64,000 nucleotides of DNA from Candidatus Physcousia equi (GTDB lineage: Bacteria; Bacteroidota; Bacteroidia; Bacteroidales; Bacteroidaceae): positions 1-64,000 of the forward strand of contig JAGHUD010000059.1 of assembly GCA_018065005.1 (NCBI GenBank), in the 5' to 3' direction. Shown in pieces: positions 18,106 to 26,544 of the stretch (positions are counted from its first letter, which is position 1; every line of letters begins with the position of its first letter). The notes beneath the pieces were generated by a model. That model searched no databases, had not been told where the DNA came from, and saw nothing but the letters and a program-made list of their open reading frames with translations. The translations under genes and the position numbers were made by a program.

Positions 18106-18321
18106 ATGAATGGTAACGTACAACAGAGGGTAGTATTAAAAGACTCTCAACTACGGTCAATCATTCATGAAGGACTAAGAAGAGTCTGCTTACAACATAG
18201 AGCGATCCCCATACTCCAATGTAAGGAATATGGGGATTTTTTTGTGTGTATCTATGACCTATTCGGCGTCAATGTGTATGTCATTGCTTTTTTCTGCTCG
18301 AGAAACAAAAAGTTTCTGTAG
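18106..18321 (+). CDS. Tiny ORF with LxxIIxxxxRR motif, probably decayed
   Basis: The first ~33 codons encode QQRVVLKDSQLRSIIHEGLR followed by RVC, a pattern like the short basic peptides (LTExxLxxIIxExVxxvL) I remember as small hypothetical proteins of Bacteroidetes. The frame then runs through a terminator-like hairpin (18207-18235) to a stop at 18319, so the intact peptide probably ended before the hairpin and lost its stop by a small frameshift. A related segment is on the minus strand at 31318-31463, with the same hairpin after it. ATG is at 18106. No function is known. Confidence 0.4.
   Translation: MNGNVQQRVVLKDSQLRSIIHEGLRRVCLQHRAIPILQCKEYGDFFVCIYDLFGVNVYVIAFFCSRNKKFL
18207..18242 (+). 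terminator. Terminator-like hairpin following the tiny ORF
   Basis: CCCCATACTCC and GGAATATGGGG pair around a 7-nt loop with one C-A mismatch, then ATTTTTTT follows. Loop length, mismatch position and most bases are the same as in the hairpin at 31280-31314. Confidence 0.7.
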
Positions 18322-18378
18322 CAGAAACTGACAGTTTCTGCTCGAGAAATTTTTAGTTTCTGCTCGAGAATTTTTTCA
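18291..18378. repeat. Array A: four 22-nt near-palindromic units
   Basis: Units begin at 18291, 18313, 18335 and 18357, exactly 22 nt apart. Each has TTTCT-N5-AGAAA (centre GCTCG or GTAGC; the last unit has a shortened arm) and a 7-nt linker. Between units 2 and 3, GCAGAAACTG-A-CAGTTTCTGC (18321-18341) is a perfect 10-bp palindrome in the other phase. A related array of five units with the same 22-nt step is at 60147-60256. Confidence 0.85.
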
Positions 18379-18647
18379 GGCACCTTGCAACACAACCTCT
18401 CATGAGCAGAGAGAGCTTCGTTGACCACAATGAACTTGTCAAAATCTTTTACTGTAAAGTGGCGTTGGCTTTTCCTTTGCACCTTTACTATATACATCTT
18501 GAACCCCTACTATATATATAAGGTATAAAGGGCTGACGCCTGAACATAACCCACAAACACCAACGCGCAAGCCTTTTTGCTCATACCAGAGAGTTTTTGT
18601 GCCGTTCTGCACACTTTTTATCAATTTTGTGCATTTTTTCATTATTC

Positions 18648-18681
18648 TTTTTGGTTCTTTCGTTAAAAGACGTTAACTTTG
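18648..18681 (+). promoter_or_regulatory. Promoter of the FadL-type gene
   Basis: TTTTTG (18648-18653), a 20-nt spacer and TAACTTTG (18674-18681) match the Bacteroidetes -33/-7 pattern well. The ATG at 18736 gives a leader of roughly 50 nt. An in-frame TTG at 18679 falls inside the -7 box and so cannot be the start. Confidence 0.7.
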
Positions 18682-18735
18682 CCACCGAAAAGAGAAAATA
18701 GTGTTTACTCAGGACGCCTAAATTATTATAACATT

Positions 18736-20298
18736 ATGAAAAAGATTACTCTTATCACAGCGGCAGCCATTATGTGCTCTGGAAGCGCCATGGCAGGAGG
18801 TTTGCTCACCAATACGAACCAAAATGCGGCATTCCTTCGCAACTTTGCTCAGGAAGGACAAATCACCCTCACGAGCCTTTATGCCAACCCCGCAGGTAAT
18901 GCATTCCTCTCCCCCGGATGGCATTTGAGTCTCAACAGCCAGACGGCTTTCCAAAACCGCGACATCGCAACCACATTCCCCCTCTTCAGCTTCAATGCTG
19001 AGAACAGAAACACGACTCATAACTTCAAGGGTGAAGCAACCGCACCCGTAGTTCCCTCTATCTCACTTTCACACAACTGGGACCGTTGGAGCCTTTCCGC
19101 TCACTTTGCGCTCACCGGTGGTGGCGGAAAGTGTGAGTTCGACAAGGGTCTTGGCACCTTCGAGTCGCTCTATGCCGGCAAGATCTATACTGGTGTGGTC
19201 TCGAGCATCGCAGATCAATTTGGCCAGCAATATGGCGCCAGCTACCTGCCTTTTGCCATCGCCAACTACATGGGCCAAGGCATGTCATTAGCAGAGGCGC
19301 AAGCGAAAGCCATGAACGAAGTGAAGCAGACAGCAATTGCTTACGGACGTGAGAATGCGCCCAAGCTGTTGCAGGGCTACAACCTCGGTGCATTCATGCG
19401 TGGCCGCAGTTATTACTTCGGATTGCAGATTGGTGGTGCCTACAAAATCAAGGAGAACGTCAGCGCATACCTTGGTGTGCGTGGTCTCTATGCCAACTGC
19501 AACTATTTTGGATACGTCCAGGACGTGCAGTACACAGTAATGGGCCACACAGCCAATGCCACACAAACAATCACGACCGCCCAAGGCGAAAAAGAGGTGA
19601 ATGCCGACCTCTCGCTCAATTGCGACCAGACTGGTTTCGGCATCACGCCCATCATCGGTCTCGATTGGGAAATCAACAAGCATTGGAACGTGGCAGCAAA
19701 ATATGAGGCTCCCACACGCATGTCGCTCAAGAACAAGACGGAGATGAACGAATACACCAACCACCTGGCAACACCCGTGTTGGCAGACGGAACAGTCAAC
19801 GAGGATTACCAACCCACATTGGGTCAATTTGCCGATGGAGGCAAGGTGCGCGAAGACGTTCCTGCCATTCTGGCGCTCGGCGCAGAATATCGTCTGAACG
19901 AGAAGGTTCGTTTCGATGGTGCCTTCAAGACCTACTTTGACAAGTCAGCGCGCAAATACGGCAACAAAGAGGACCTTATCGACCACAACACCTGGGAGGT
20001 GGCTCTCGGAGCTGAATACGACTGCCACAAACTCATCACGGTCAGTGCTTCGTGGATGCGTACCTGCTATGGTCTGAACGATGCCTACATGAACGACCTT
20101 TCGTTTAATCTCTCAAGCCACTCACTCGGTCTGGGCGTGCGCATTCATCCGTCGAAGTACTTCAATATCGACCTTGGCTACATGCAGACCTTTTATCAAG
20201 ACCGCACGGTGACACAAGCCACCTTAGCTGGCGACAAGGTTGACACCTACAGCCGCAAGAACAAGGTTTTCGGTATTGGTTTCAACGTAGCACTCTAA
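18736..20298 (+). CDS. FadL/TodX-type outer-membrane transport protein
   Basis: FadL-family barrels take up hydrophobic molecules such as long-chain fatty acids. A clean signal peptide (MKKITLITAAAIMCSGSAMA) is followed by GGLLTNTNQNAAFLRNFAQEG, the N-terminal hatch with the Asn-Pro-Ala-like LYANPAGNAFLSPGWHLSL motif characteristic of the OMPP1/FadL/TodX family. The rest has regular barrel strands and ends in GIGFNVAL. With the ATG at 18736 the protein is 520 residues; a longer frame from a TTG at 18679 is rejected because it overlaps the promoter. The aldo/keto reductase gene follows 16 nt later and may be co-transcribed. Confidence 0.85.
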   Translation: MKKITLITAAAIMCSGSAMAGGLLTNTNQNAAFLRNFAQEGQITLTSLYANPAGNAFLSPGWHLSLNSQTAFQNRDIATTFPLFSFNAENRNTTHNFKGEATAPVVPSISLSHNWDRWSLSAHFALTGGGGKCEFDKGLGTFESLYAGKIYTGVVSSIADQFGQQYGASYLPFAIANYMGQGMSLAEAQAKAMNEVKQTAIAYGRENAPKLLQGYNLGAFMRGRSYYFGLQIGGAYKIKENVSAYLGVRGLYANCNYFGYVQDVQYTVMGHTANATQTITTAQGEKEVNADLSLNCDQTGFGITPIIGLDWEINKHWNVAAKYEAPTRMSLKNKTEMNEYTNHLATPVLADGTVNEDYQPTLGQFADGGKVREDVPAILALGAEYRLNEKVRFDGAFKTYFDKSARKYGNKEDLIDHNTWEVALGAEYDCHKLITVSASWMRTCYGLNDAYMNDLSFNLSSHSLGLGVRIHPSKYFNIDLGYMQTFYQDRTVTQATLAGDKVDTYSRKNKVFGIGFNVAL

Positions 20299-20313
20299 AA
20301 AACTGACACGGCA

Positions 20314-21282
20314 ATGATTTTCCGTCAATGTGGACAAAGCAGCCTGCGTTTACCCGCTCTGTCGCTCGGCTTCTGGCACAATTTTGGCAGTGTGGATGAT
20401 TTCCAGACAAGCCGAGACATGATGCTCGGAGCGTTCGAAGCAGGCATCTGCCACTTCGACCTTGCCAACAACTACGGACCGGTGCCAGGATCGGCAGAAG
20501 AGACTTTCGGTCGCATCCTGCACACCGACCTCTCTACCCACCGCGACGAAATGCTTATCTCCACAAAAGCGGGCCATGACATGTGGCAAGGAGTATACGG
20601 CACGGGGAGCAGTAGGAAGAACCTGATTGCATCATGCGACCAAAGTCTTAAACGCATGGGGCTTGACTATGTGGACATCTTCTACAGTCATCGCTACGAT
20701 GGCGTTACTCCTATTGAGGAGACCATGCAAGCTCTCGTCGACATCGTGAGATCTGGCAAGGCGCTTTATGTCGGCATCTCGAAATATCCCGCCCCCTTGC
20801 AGCAGCAATGCTACGACTATCTCAAGGCGCACGACGTGCCATGCCTCGTCAGCCAATACCGGGCATCTATGTTTGTACAGTCGGCGCAGGAGAACTTCGA
20901 TGTAGCAAAACGTAATGGGAGTGGCATCGTGTGCTTTTCTCCACTTGCACAGGGTTTGCTCACCAACAAATACCTCAACGGCATCCCGGCAGACAGCAGA
21001 GCGGCAAAGCCATCTGGCTTTCTGAAGACAGAACAGGTGACGGCGGAACGCATAGAGGCTGCACGCCAACTCAACAAGATTGCCAAAGAGCGAGGGCAGT
21101 CGTTGGCACAAATGGCTCTTGCCTGGCTTCTCCACGACGAGCGCGTGACGAGCGTCATCATAGGGACCTCATCGGTTGCCCAGTTGAACGACAACTTGAT
21201 GACGCTTGACAAACTGACTTTTTCGGACGAAGAACTGGCTGCCATCAATCTTATTCTTCAAAAGAAGGATTTGACGATGTAA
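20314..21282 (+). CDS. Aldo/keto reductase (YghZ-like)
   Basis: NADPH-dependent oxidoreductase with a TIM-barrel. The catalytic tetrad can be read: Asp in HFDLANNYGP, Tyr four residues later, Lys in ISTKAGHDMWQGVYG and His in YSHRYDG. The pattern HNFGSVDDF-YGPVPGSAEETFGRIL and WQGVYGTGSSRKNLIASCDQSL is like the E. coli YghZ group (reduction of L-glyceraldehyde 3-phosphate and methylglyoxal). The C-terminal cofactor region 'SVIIGTSSVAQLNDNL' is present. 322 residues, intact. A strong terminator follows. Confidence 0.88.
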   Translation: MIFRQCGQSSLRLPALSLGFWHNFGSVDDFQTSRDMMLGAFEAGICHFDLANNYGPVPGSAEETFGRILHTDLSTHRDEMLISTKAGHDMWQGVYGTGSSRKNLIASCDQSLKRMGLDYVDIFYSHRYDGVTPIEETMQALVDIVRSGKALYVGISKYPAPLQQQCYDYLKAHDVPCLVSQYRASMFVQSAQENFDVAKRNGSGIVCFSPLAQGLLTNKYLNGIPADSRAAKPSGFLKTEQVTAERIEAARQLNKIAKERGQSLAQMALAWLLHDERVTSVIIGTSSVAQLNDNLMTLDKLTFSDEELAAINLILQKKDLTM

Positions 21283-21294
21283 GAACAACAGAAG

Positions 21295-21346
21295 AAAAAG
21301 AGGCGACGAACAAAGGAATCACATCCTTTTTCCGTCGCCTCTTTTT
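21295..21346. terminator. Bidirectional terminator
   Basis: A 14-bp perfect stem (21295-21308 with 21333-21346) encloses a second 6-bp stem (AAAGGA/TCCTTT) and ends in a T-run. It separates the convergent aldo/keto reductase and epimerase genes and has A-runs on the other side, so it can act in both directions. Confidence 0.9.
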
Positions 21347-21476
21347 TGTCTTTTTAGGCGTCTTCTGCGTACGCACCGCATCGGGTCGTGCGCTATGGGG
21401 CAAGAAACTACTGGTGGCAAACTAAGCGTCAGTTGCCCCACTCAATGAGTGATATTGATGAGATGAAGGAGATGTC

Positions 21477-21881
21477 TTATTCTTCGCAAAGCTCGGTGAG
21501 GATGCCCACTGTGCTCTTGGGGTGAAGGAAGGCAATGTTCAGACCGTCGGCACCACCGCGAGGTGCTTTGTCGATGAGGCGGATGCCCTTCTCATCACAA
21601 GTTGCGAGGGCTTCAGTCAAACCATCTTCCACCTTGAAGGCTACATGATGGATGCCACGACCACCGTTGTCAAGGAACTTCTGCACGGTACTATCAGGGC
21701 TCGTAGGCTCAAGAAGTTCTATCTTCACTTCGCCCACCTTGAGGAAGGCTGTCTTCACCTTTTGGTCTTCCACCACTTCTGTCTTGTAGAACTCCAGACC
21801 CAATACGTCCTGGAAATAGGGCAGCACAGCATCGATGCTCTGAACGGCAATGCCTAAGTGCTCAATTTTTGAGATTTTCAT
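21477..21881 (-). CDS. mce: Methylmalonyl-CoA epimerase
   Basis: Interconverts (2R)- and (2S)-methylmalonyl-CoA in the succinate-propionate route used by many Bacteroidales. 134 residues with vicinal-oxygen-chelate layout: metal ligands visible in IEHLGIAV (His about residue 8), GRGIHHVAFKV (second His) and the C-terminal Glu of ILTELCEE. KIELLEP is the conserved middle motif. The mutase and decarboxylase subunits are not in the window. It follows panD by 68 nt on the same strand, and may be separately expressed. Confidence 0.92.
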   Translation of the reverse strand: MKISKIEHLGIAVQSIDAVLPYFQDVLGLEFYKTEVVEDQKVKTAFLKVGEVKIELLEPTSPDSTVQKFLDNGGRGIHHVAFKVEDGLTEALATCDEKGIRLIDKAPRGGADGLNIAFLHPKSTVGILTELCEE

Positions 21882-21949
21882 AATACTTTAGATTTTTTAT
21901 GTTGTAACGATACGTTTTGTTTCACCTTCCATTCCGATCGTCTTTTGCG

Positions 21950-22333
21950 CTACTTGTCACCCACGAGACAGGAACGGTCCTTGACAATTTGCTTCACACG
22001 GTTGCCTTCAGGCATGACAACGATGGGCTGATAGTCGCGTGCTTCTTCGGGGGTCATCGTTGCATAGGCGATGATGATGACGGTGTCACCCACTTGCACC
22101 TTGCGCGCTGCGGCTCCGTTGAGGCATATGACGCCCGAGCCTCGCTCTCCTTTGATGACGTAAGTTTCAAAGCGCTCGCCGTTGTTGTTGTCCACCACTT
22201 GAACTTTTTGTCCGGCAATCAGTTCTGCTGCATCCATCAAGTCCTCATCTATGGTGATGCTTCCTCTGTAGTTTAGGTTTGCGTCGGTTACCTGCACACA
22301 GTGCAGTTTCGACTTTAGCGTTTCTATCCACAT
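21950..22333 (-). CDS. panD: Aspartate 1-decarboxylase (PanD)
   Basis: Pyruvoyl enzyme that makes beta-alanine for pantothenate. The self-cleavage site is Gly24-Ser25 in NYRGSITID, so the mature protein has a small beta and a larger alpha chain with an N-terminal pyruvoyl group. Also visible are [27 protein letters not shown] and [10 protein letters not shown], both standard. 127 residues is normal. It starts 8 nt after the panC stop, so the two genes form one unit for the same pathway. Confidence 0.96.
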   Translation of the reverse strand: MWIETLKSKLHCVQVTDANLNYRGSITIDEDLMDAAELIAGQKVQVVDNNNGERFETYVIKGERGSGVICLNGAAARKVQVGDTVIIIAYATMTPEEARDYQPIVVMPEGNRVKQIVKDRSCLVGDK

Positions 22334-22341
22334 AACAAACT

Positions 22342-23190
22342 TTACTTATATTTTATATGGTCTATGAGTCGCACGCCAGAATCTGTGCAGAAGACCGTGA
22401 TACATCCTACAATGCTTTCTGCATCATCCCATGTCGCGATGTCGGCAAGGGTGCGACCGTCAACAATGCTGTAATACTGCACCTGCAAGCCTTCGACTGC
22501 ATTCACACGCTCCACAACATAGTTGAGTGTATCCTTGAGACTACGCTCATTCATCATGCTGCGGCTGTCCTTCATAGCTTGATAGATGTGCGGCGCAATG
22601 TCCAACTCATGGCTTGTGAGCAGTTTGTTGCGACTGCTCAGCGCCAGTCCACGCTCGTCGCGAATGACAGGACAAGACACGATTTCGAGTTTCAACTGGA
22701 GGTCGTCGACCATGCGGCGGATGACGGCAATCTGCTGGTAGTCTTTTTCGCCAAAGTAGGCGCGGTCTGGCTCCACGTAGCCGAACAATTTGCTCACAAC
22801 CTGGCACACGCCATTGAAGTGACCAGGTCTGAAGGCTCCTTCCATAACCGCATCTGTGGGTGGATAGGAAAACTGACGTGTGTCGGGCTCGGGATATACC
22901 TCTTCTACACTGGGGGCAAAGACGATGCTTGCCCCATGCTCGCTGAGCAACTGACAGTCGGCTTCAAGCGTGCGAGGATATTTCTCGAGGTCGGTGGGGT
23001 CATTAAACTGTGTGGGATTGAGAAACACACTCACGACGGTGACGTCGTTCTCCTGTGCCGAACGGTCGACGAGCGAAGCATGCCCGGCGTGAAGAGCGCC
23101 CATGGTGGGCACGAGTCCTACGGATTTACCCTCATTGCGCAACTCACCAAGAAGCGACTTGAGGTCTTTGATTGTTGTTACGATTTCCAT
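22342..23190 (-). CDS. panC: Pantothenate synthetase (PanC)
   Basis: Joins pantoate and beta-alanine with ATP. Nucleotide-binding motifs: [15 protein letters not shown] (HAGH, residues ~34-37) and the KMSKS-like region near [33 protein letters not shown] binds pantoate and is fully conserved. 282 residues is the family length. It is first in the panC-panD pair and divergent from the glycogen synthase gene, with a 217-nt shared upstream region. Confidence 0.96.
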   Translation of the reverse strand: MEIVTTIKDLKSLLGELRNEGKSVGLVPTMGALHAGHASLVDRSAQENDVTVVSVFLNPTQFNDPTDLEKYPRTLEADCQLLSEHGASIVFAPSVEEVYPEPDTRQFSYPPTDAVMEGAFRPGHFNGVCQVVSKLFGYVEPDRAYFGEKDYQQIAVIRRMVDDLQLKLEIVSCPVIRDERGLALSSRNKLLTSHELDIAPHIYQAMKDSRSMMNERSLKDTLNYVVERVNAVEGLQVQYYSIVDGRTLADIATWDDAESIVGCITVFCTDSGVRLIDHIKYK

Positions 23191-23361
23191 TTCTTGCTAA
23201 TTTGTTGTTTCAAAAAGGGCATAGAAATCCCTCACTGAAACACAATGCAAAATAACAAAAAATCTGGCACACCATGAAGAAAAATGAGCAGTAAATCTCT
23301 TTTATTATGTAAAAAATGCAAAAAAACAGCCGAACAACACACAAACTGCGCAAAAAATTCG

Positions 23362-23369
23362 TAACTTTG
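23362..23369 (+). promoter_or_regulatory. Promoter -7 box for the glycogen synthase gene
   Basis: TAACTTTG, a perfect TAnnTTTG box, ends 38 nt before the ATG at 23408. No clear -33 TTTG at the expected spacing was seen. Confidence 0.55.
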
Positions 23370-23407
23370 CACTGCGTAAATTAGCGTCAAGAAAAAACAA
23401 ATACAAA

Positions 23408-24205
23408 ATGAAAGCTCAAAAGATACTTTTCGTAAGTCAGGAAATCGAACCTTATGTGCCCAATTCCGAACATACCGTTTTGGGGCGACAGATTCCCCAA
23501 TACATGATCGAGAAGGGACGCGAAGTGCGTTCGTTCATGCCTAAGTTTGGCAACATCAACGAACGACGCAACCAACTGCACGAGGTCATCCGACTCTCGG
23601 GGATGAACCTCATCATCAAGGAAACAGACCACCCACTCATTATCAAGGTAGCAAGCATCTCAGCTGCCCGCATGCAGGTCTACTTCATCGATGGAGAGGA
23701 CTACTTCCTCAAGCGACTCGCAGTGTGCGATGAAGACGGAAAAGAATATGAGGACAATGCCGACCGCGCTATCTTCTATGCAAGAGGTGTGCTCGAAACG
23801 GTAAAGAAACTGCGTTGGGTGCCCGACGTGATTCACTGCCAGGGCTGGATGGCGTCGGTTCTGCCAGCCTTGATGAAGACTGCCTACTCAGAGGAGCCTT
23901 CCTTCCGCGATTGTAAGGTGGTGTTCTCGCTTGTCGACCAACCTCTCACCCTACCCCTCCCCGAAGACTTCAAGGAGTGCATCAACTATCGCACGTGCAC
24001 AGACAAAGTGCTCGAGGGTATCGATACGCCTTGGGATGGAACTTCACTGCAGCAATTGGCAATCAAATACTCTGATGCCGTTGTCGTGTCGTCGCCCAAT
24101 GCGCCTCAGAACCTCATTGACTACGCAAAACAGAATGCGCCCAAATGCCTCGACTACCCAGGAGAAGACTGGGAGGCTTATATGCAGTTCTTCGACAATC
24201 TCTAA
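23408..24205 (+). CDS. Short glycogen/starch synthase-like protein (GT5 N-domain only)
   Basis: Resembles the N-terminal Rossmann domain of GT5 glycogen synthases: KILFVSQEIEPYVPNSEHTVLGRQIPQYMIEKG is the family opening (though the usual GGL-ADV is altered), followed by VPDVIHCQGWMASVLPALMKTAY. The protein has 265 residues, about half of a normal glycogen synthase; the C-terminal GT-B domain with the nucleotide-sugar site is absent and no remnant is found downstream. A protein of this length beside panC and DUF4270 is something I recall from Bacteroides, so the shortness is likely normal there. Catalytic activity is uncertain. The DUF4270 gene follows 18 nt later. Confidence 0.78.
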   Translation: MKAQKILFVSQEIEPYVPNSEHTVLGRQIPQYMIEKGREVRSFMPKFGNINERRNQLHEVIRLSGMNLIIKETDHPLIIKVASISAARMQVYFIDGEDYFLKRLAVCDEDGKEYEDNADRAIFYARGVLETVKKLRWVPDVIHCQGWMASVLPALMKTAYSEEPSFRDCKVVFSLVDQPLTLPLPEDFKECINYRTCTDKVLEGIDTPWDGTSLQQLAIKYSDAVVVSSPNAPQNLIDYAKQNAPKCLDYPGEDWEAYMQFFDNL

Positions 24206-24223
24206 ACCACTTTTTGGATAAAG

Positions 24224-25693
24224 ATGAACAGATTGAGAGCAGCATTCGCTGCCATTGCCGGAATCTTCCTGACCAGTGCGTGCACAGACGACACAGGAAC
24301 CATGGGTCTCTACGAGGCCAATGACGGTGTGTCTACCTTCGAGACGACCTACGACGCACACTCACGCTCCGTGACGATGGGGTCTATCATAGCAGACAAC
24401 ACAAACGCTTATTTAGGTAATGTGGTTGACCCGGAAACCGGCACAAACATCAAGGCTGAGTGTGCGGTGCAATTCCATTGTTTCGAAAACTATACCATGC
24501 CGAAAAAAGAGTTGATGGTCGGCAAGTATGATATGAAGGATGGAAAGTATGCCAACATCGAGTACGGTGTCCCCACATGCGACTCCATAGAAGTACGCAT
24601 CTATCTCAACAGCTATTACGGAATGGGAAACACACCCATGAAGCTTGAGGTTTATGAGCTCGACCCCGACAACATCATGAAGGAGAACACAGTCTACCGC
24701 ACCGACGTTGATCTCACGCAATACTTGAAGCAACCTGCCGTGCCCATCGCTACCAAAGTGTTCACGCCCATCGACTACTCCATTTCCGACGCAGAACGGG
24801 AGAACGAGTCTTATACAGACAACATACGCATCATCTTGCCAAAGGAGATCGGACAGCGAATCATAAACAAATACTATGCTTCCCCATCGAGTTTCTCAGA
24901 CTCTTTCAACTTCATCCACGAAGTCTTCCCGGGACTCTTTTTCCGCATCAAAGGAGGTGAAGGCACTATGTTGAAGACGTTTGTCAGTGCCCTCAACATC
25001 TACTACAATTACTGCGACGCCTACTATCGCGACGTTGTTTACCAGGGTGTCTCACGCTTCTCGGCAACGCCCGAAGTCATCCAAAGCACGAACTTTGTGA
25101 ATACGGGCGTCAATGACCTTGCCAATGACTATTTTGAGGATGGCACCATGCGCGACTTCACCTACCTGAAGTCACCCGCTGGCATCTGCACAGAGCTGAC
25201 TCTGCCCGTCGACGAGATCTTTGCTTCGCATCCGGATGACAGCATCTCATTGGCACAAATCACGCTCACACGCCTCAACAAGGAGGGGCATGACGCATAC
25301 CAGCTCCCTGCCACACAAGAGATCCTGATGGTGAGAAAATCCGAGATGGAGTCTTTCTTCAACAAGCACGCTGTCTCGAATGGGCGCACCAGCTTTACAG
25401 CAAGCCTCAACACAGGCTATAATGCTTTCATCTTTAACAACATCTCACGCCTCATCTCATACTGTAAAAATGAAAAGGCGAATGGCGCTCGCAAGAGGGG
25501 CATCACAGAGGAGGTGTGGGCAAAGGAGAACCCGGATTGGAATAAGGTATTGCTCATTCCGGTTGTCACGAGCAGCAACAGTTCTGGCGTGCAAACCAGC
25601 GTAAGCCATAACATGCAACTCACCAGTACTCGACTTGTCGGTGCTCGCTTACCCATAAAGATAAATGTCATCTACACGCACTATTCTGAATAG
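24224..25693 (+). CDS. DUF4270 lipoprotein
   Basis: 489 residues with a lipoprotein signal (lipobox around FLTSACTDD, Cys near residue 20). The body matches the DUF4270 pattern of Bacteroidetes: an early 'FETTYDAHSRSVTMGSIIADNTNAYLG' and a region with SFNFIHEVFPGLFFRIKGGEGTML. The function is unknown; location in the outer membrane is predicted. Downstream of the glycogen synthase-like gene, probably in the same transcript, and ended by a strong terminator. Confidence 0.85.
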   Translation: MNRLRAAFAAIAGIFLTSACTDDTGTMGLYEANDGVSTFETTYDAHSRSVTMGSIIADNTNAYLGNVVDPETGTNIKAECAVQFHCFENYTMPKKELMVGKYDMKDGKYANIEYGVPTCDSIEVRIYLNSYYGMGNTPMKLEVYELDPDNIMKENTVYRTDVDLTQYLKQPAVPIATKVFTPIDYSISDAERENESYTDNIRIILPKEIGQRIINKYYASPSSFSDSFNFIHEVFPGLFFRIKGGEGTMLKTFVSALNIYYNYCDAYYRDVVYQGVSRFSATPEVIQSTNFVNTGVNDLANDYFEDGTMRDFTYLKSPAGICTELTLPVDEIFASHPDDSISLAQITLTRLNKEGHDAYQLPATQEILMVRKSEMESFFNKHAVSNGRTSFTASLNTGYNAFIFNNISRLISYCKNEKANGARKRGITEEVWAKENPDWNKVLLIPVVTSSNSSGVQTSVSHNMQLTSTRLVGARLPIKINVIYTHYSE

Positions 25694-25752
25694 CTACGCG
25701 CCTTTGGGCTGAGCCAAGACCAGGAGTTGGCAGCAAGACTATGAGTAATGAT

Positions 25753-25796
25753 AAGAAAGACGGAAGACGTGGGTGTCCACGTTTTCCGTCTTTCTT
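25753..25796. terminator. Very strong bidirectional terminator
   Basis: A 20-bp stem (25753-25772 with 25777-25796, one G-T pair) with a GTGT loop separates the convergent DUF4270 and nth genes. A-rich and T-rich flanks suit both strands. Confidence 0.9.
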
Positions 25797-25797
25797 G

Positions 25798-26445
25798 TTA
25801 TTTCGATGTGTTTTTCCTGTAGCAACGGCACAGGGAAGTCAAACCGCACGCTGCGCATTTCGGATGGCGTGCGGTGCAAACATAACGTCCGTGGAGGATG
25901 AGCCAGTGGTGCGCCTTGGGAATAATGTCAGAAGGAAAGTATTTCACCAAGATGCGTTCAACAGCCAGCGGTGTGGTTGCAGAGTCGGGAACAAGTCCAA
26001 TGCGGTGGCTCACTCGGAACACGTGGGTATCGACTGCCATACTTGCCTTTCCCCACACAACAGCCTGCATCACATTAGCCGTCTTTCGTCCGACGCCAGG
26101 CAAACGGAGCAATTCGTCCATGTCCTGCGGCACCTCTCCGGCAAATTCCTTGCAGAGCATCTGCGCCATGCCAACAAGGTTCTTTGCCTTATTATTGGGG
26201 TAGCTGATGCTCTTTATGTAATCGAAAATAACTTCTGGTGTAGCGAGTGCCATAGCCTCGGCTGTTGGGTAATCATCGAAGAGGCGGGGGGTGACGATAT
26301 TGACACGTTTGTCTGTGCATTGCGCACTAAGAATGACAGCAACAAGAAGTTCAAAGGGGGTGGAATAGTTCAATTCCGTTTCGGCTACGGGCATTGCCGC
26401 TTCAAAGTATTCGATGACGTTTCTGTATAGTTCCTTTTTTGTCAT
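25798..26445 (-). CDS. nth: Endonuclease III
   Basis: DNA glycosylase/AP lyase that removes oxidised pyrimidines. Helix-hairpin-helix with catalytic Lys: LPGVGRKTANVM (Lys about residue 121); catalytic Asp in AVDTHVFRV; and the C-terminal [4Fe-4S] cluster with Cys spacing C-x6-C-x2-C-x5-C (VCTARHPKCAACGLTSLC). 215 residues, normal length. The gene lies 99 nt below dacB on the same strand. Confidence 0.96.
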   Translation of the reverse strand: MTKKELYRNVIEYFEAAMPVAETELNYSTPFELLVAVILSAQCTDKRVNIVTPRLFDDYPTAEAMALATPEVIFDYIKSISYPNNKAKNLVGMAQMLCKEFAGEVPQDMDELLRLPGVGRKTANVMQAVVWGKASMAVDTHVFRVSHRIGLVPDSATTPLAVERILVKYFPSDIIPKAHHWLILHGRYVCTARHPKCAACGLTSLCRCYRKNTSK

Positions 26446-26544
26446 GTTAGTTCTGGTGATTCAAAAGTGAAAAATAAAGGTGACGTTGGCAGCGGCAAAG
26501 CTCAAGCACGATTGTGGGGGTGACTGACCATGAGCGAGTGATAT

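Larger units (their letters stand above)
17449..18735. other. Gene-poor 1.3-kb stretch between ribE and the FadL-type gene
   Basis: This interval holds no gene I can identify with confidence. It contains one uncertain open frame (17500-17868), a tiny ORF with a following hairpin (18106-18242), a 22-nt repeat array (18291-18378), an A/T-rich segment with TATATATATAAGGTATAAAG (18511-18530) that partly recurs upstream of the ABC-F gene, a 14-mer shared with the neighbourhood of the second array (18553-18566), and the promoter of the FadL-type gene. Several short open frames on the minus strand across 18250-18640 look like chance products of the repeats. Confidence 0.7.

Noticed and set aside
18252..18642. 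Minus-strand frames over array A and the A/T-rich segment
   Set aside because: They arise from the repeats and the promoter region of the FadL-type gene, with no recognised protein family.
18679..18735. Longer form of the FadL-type protein starting with TTG at 18679
   Set aside because: The TTG falls in the -7 promoter box and the extra 19 residues precede a clean signal peptide that starts at the ATG at 18736.
24206..24223. Missing C-terminal half of glycogen synthase created by a frameshift
   Set aside because: The downstream DNA codes for DUF4270 in full, with no remnant of a GT domain in any frame.
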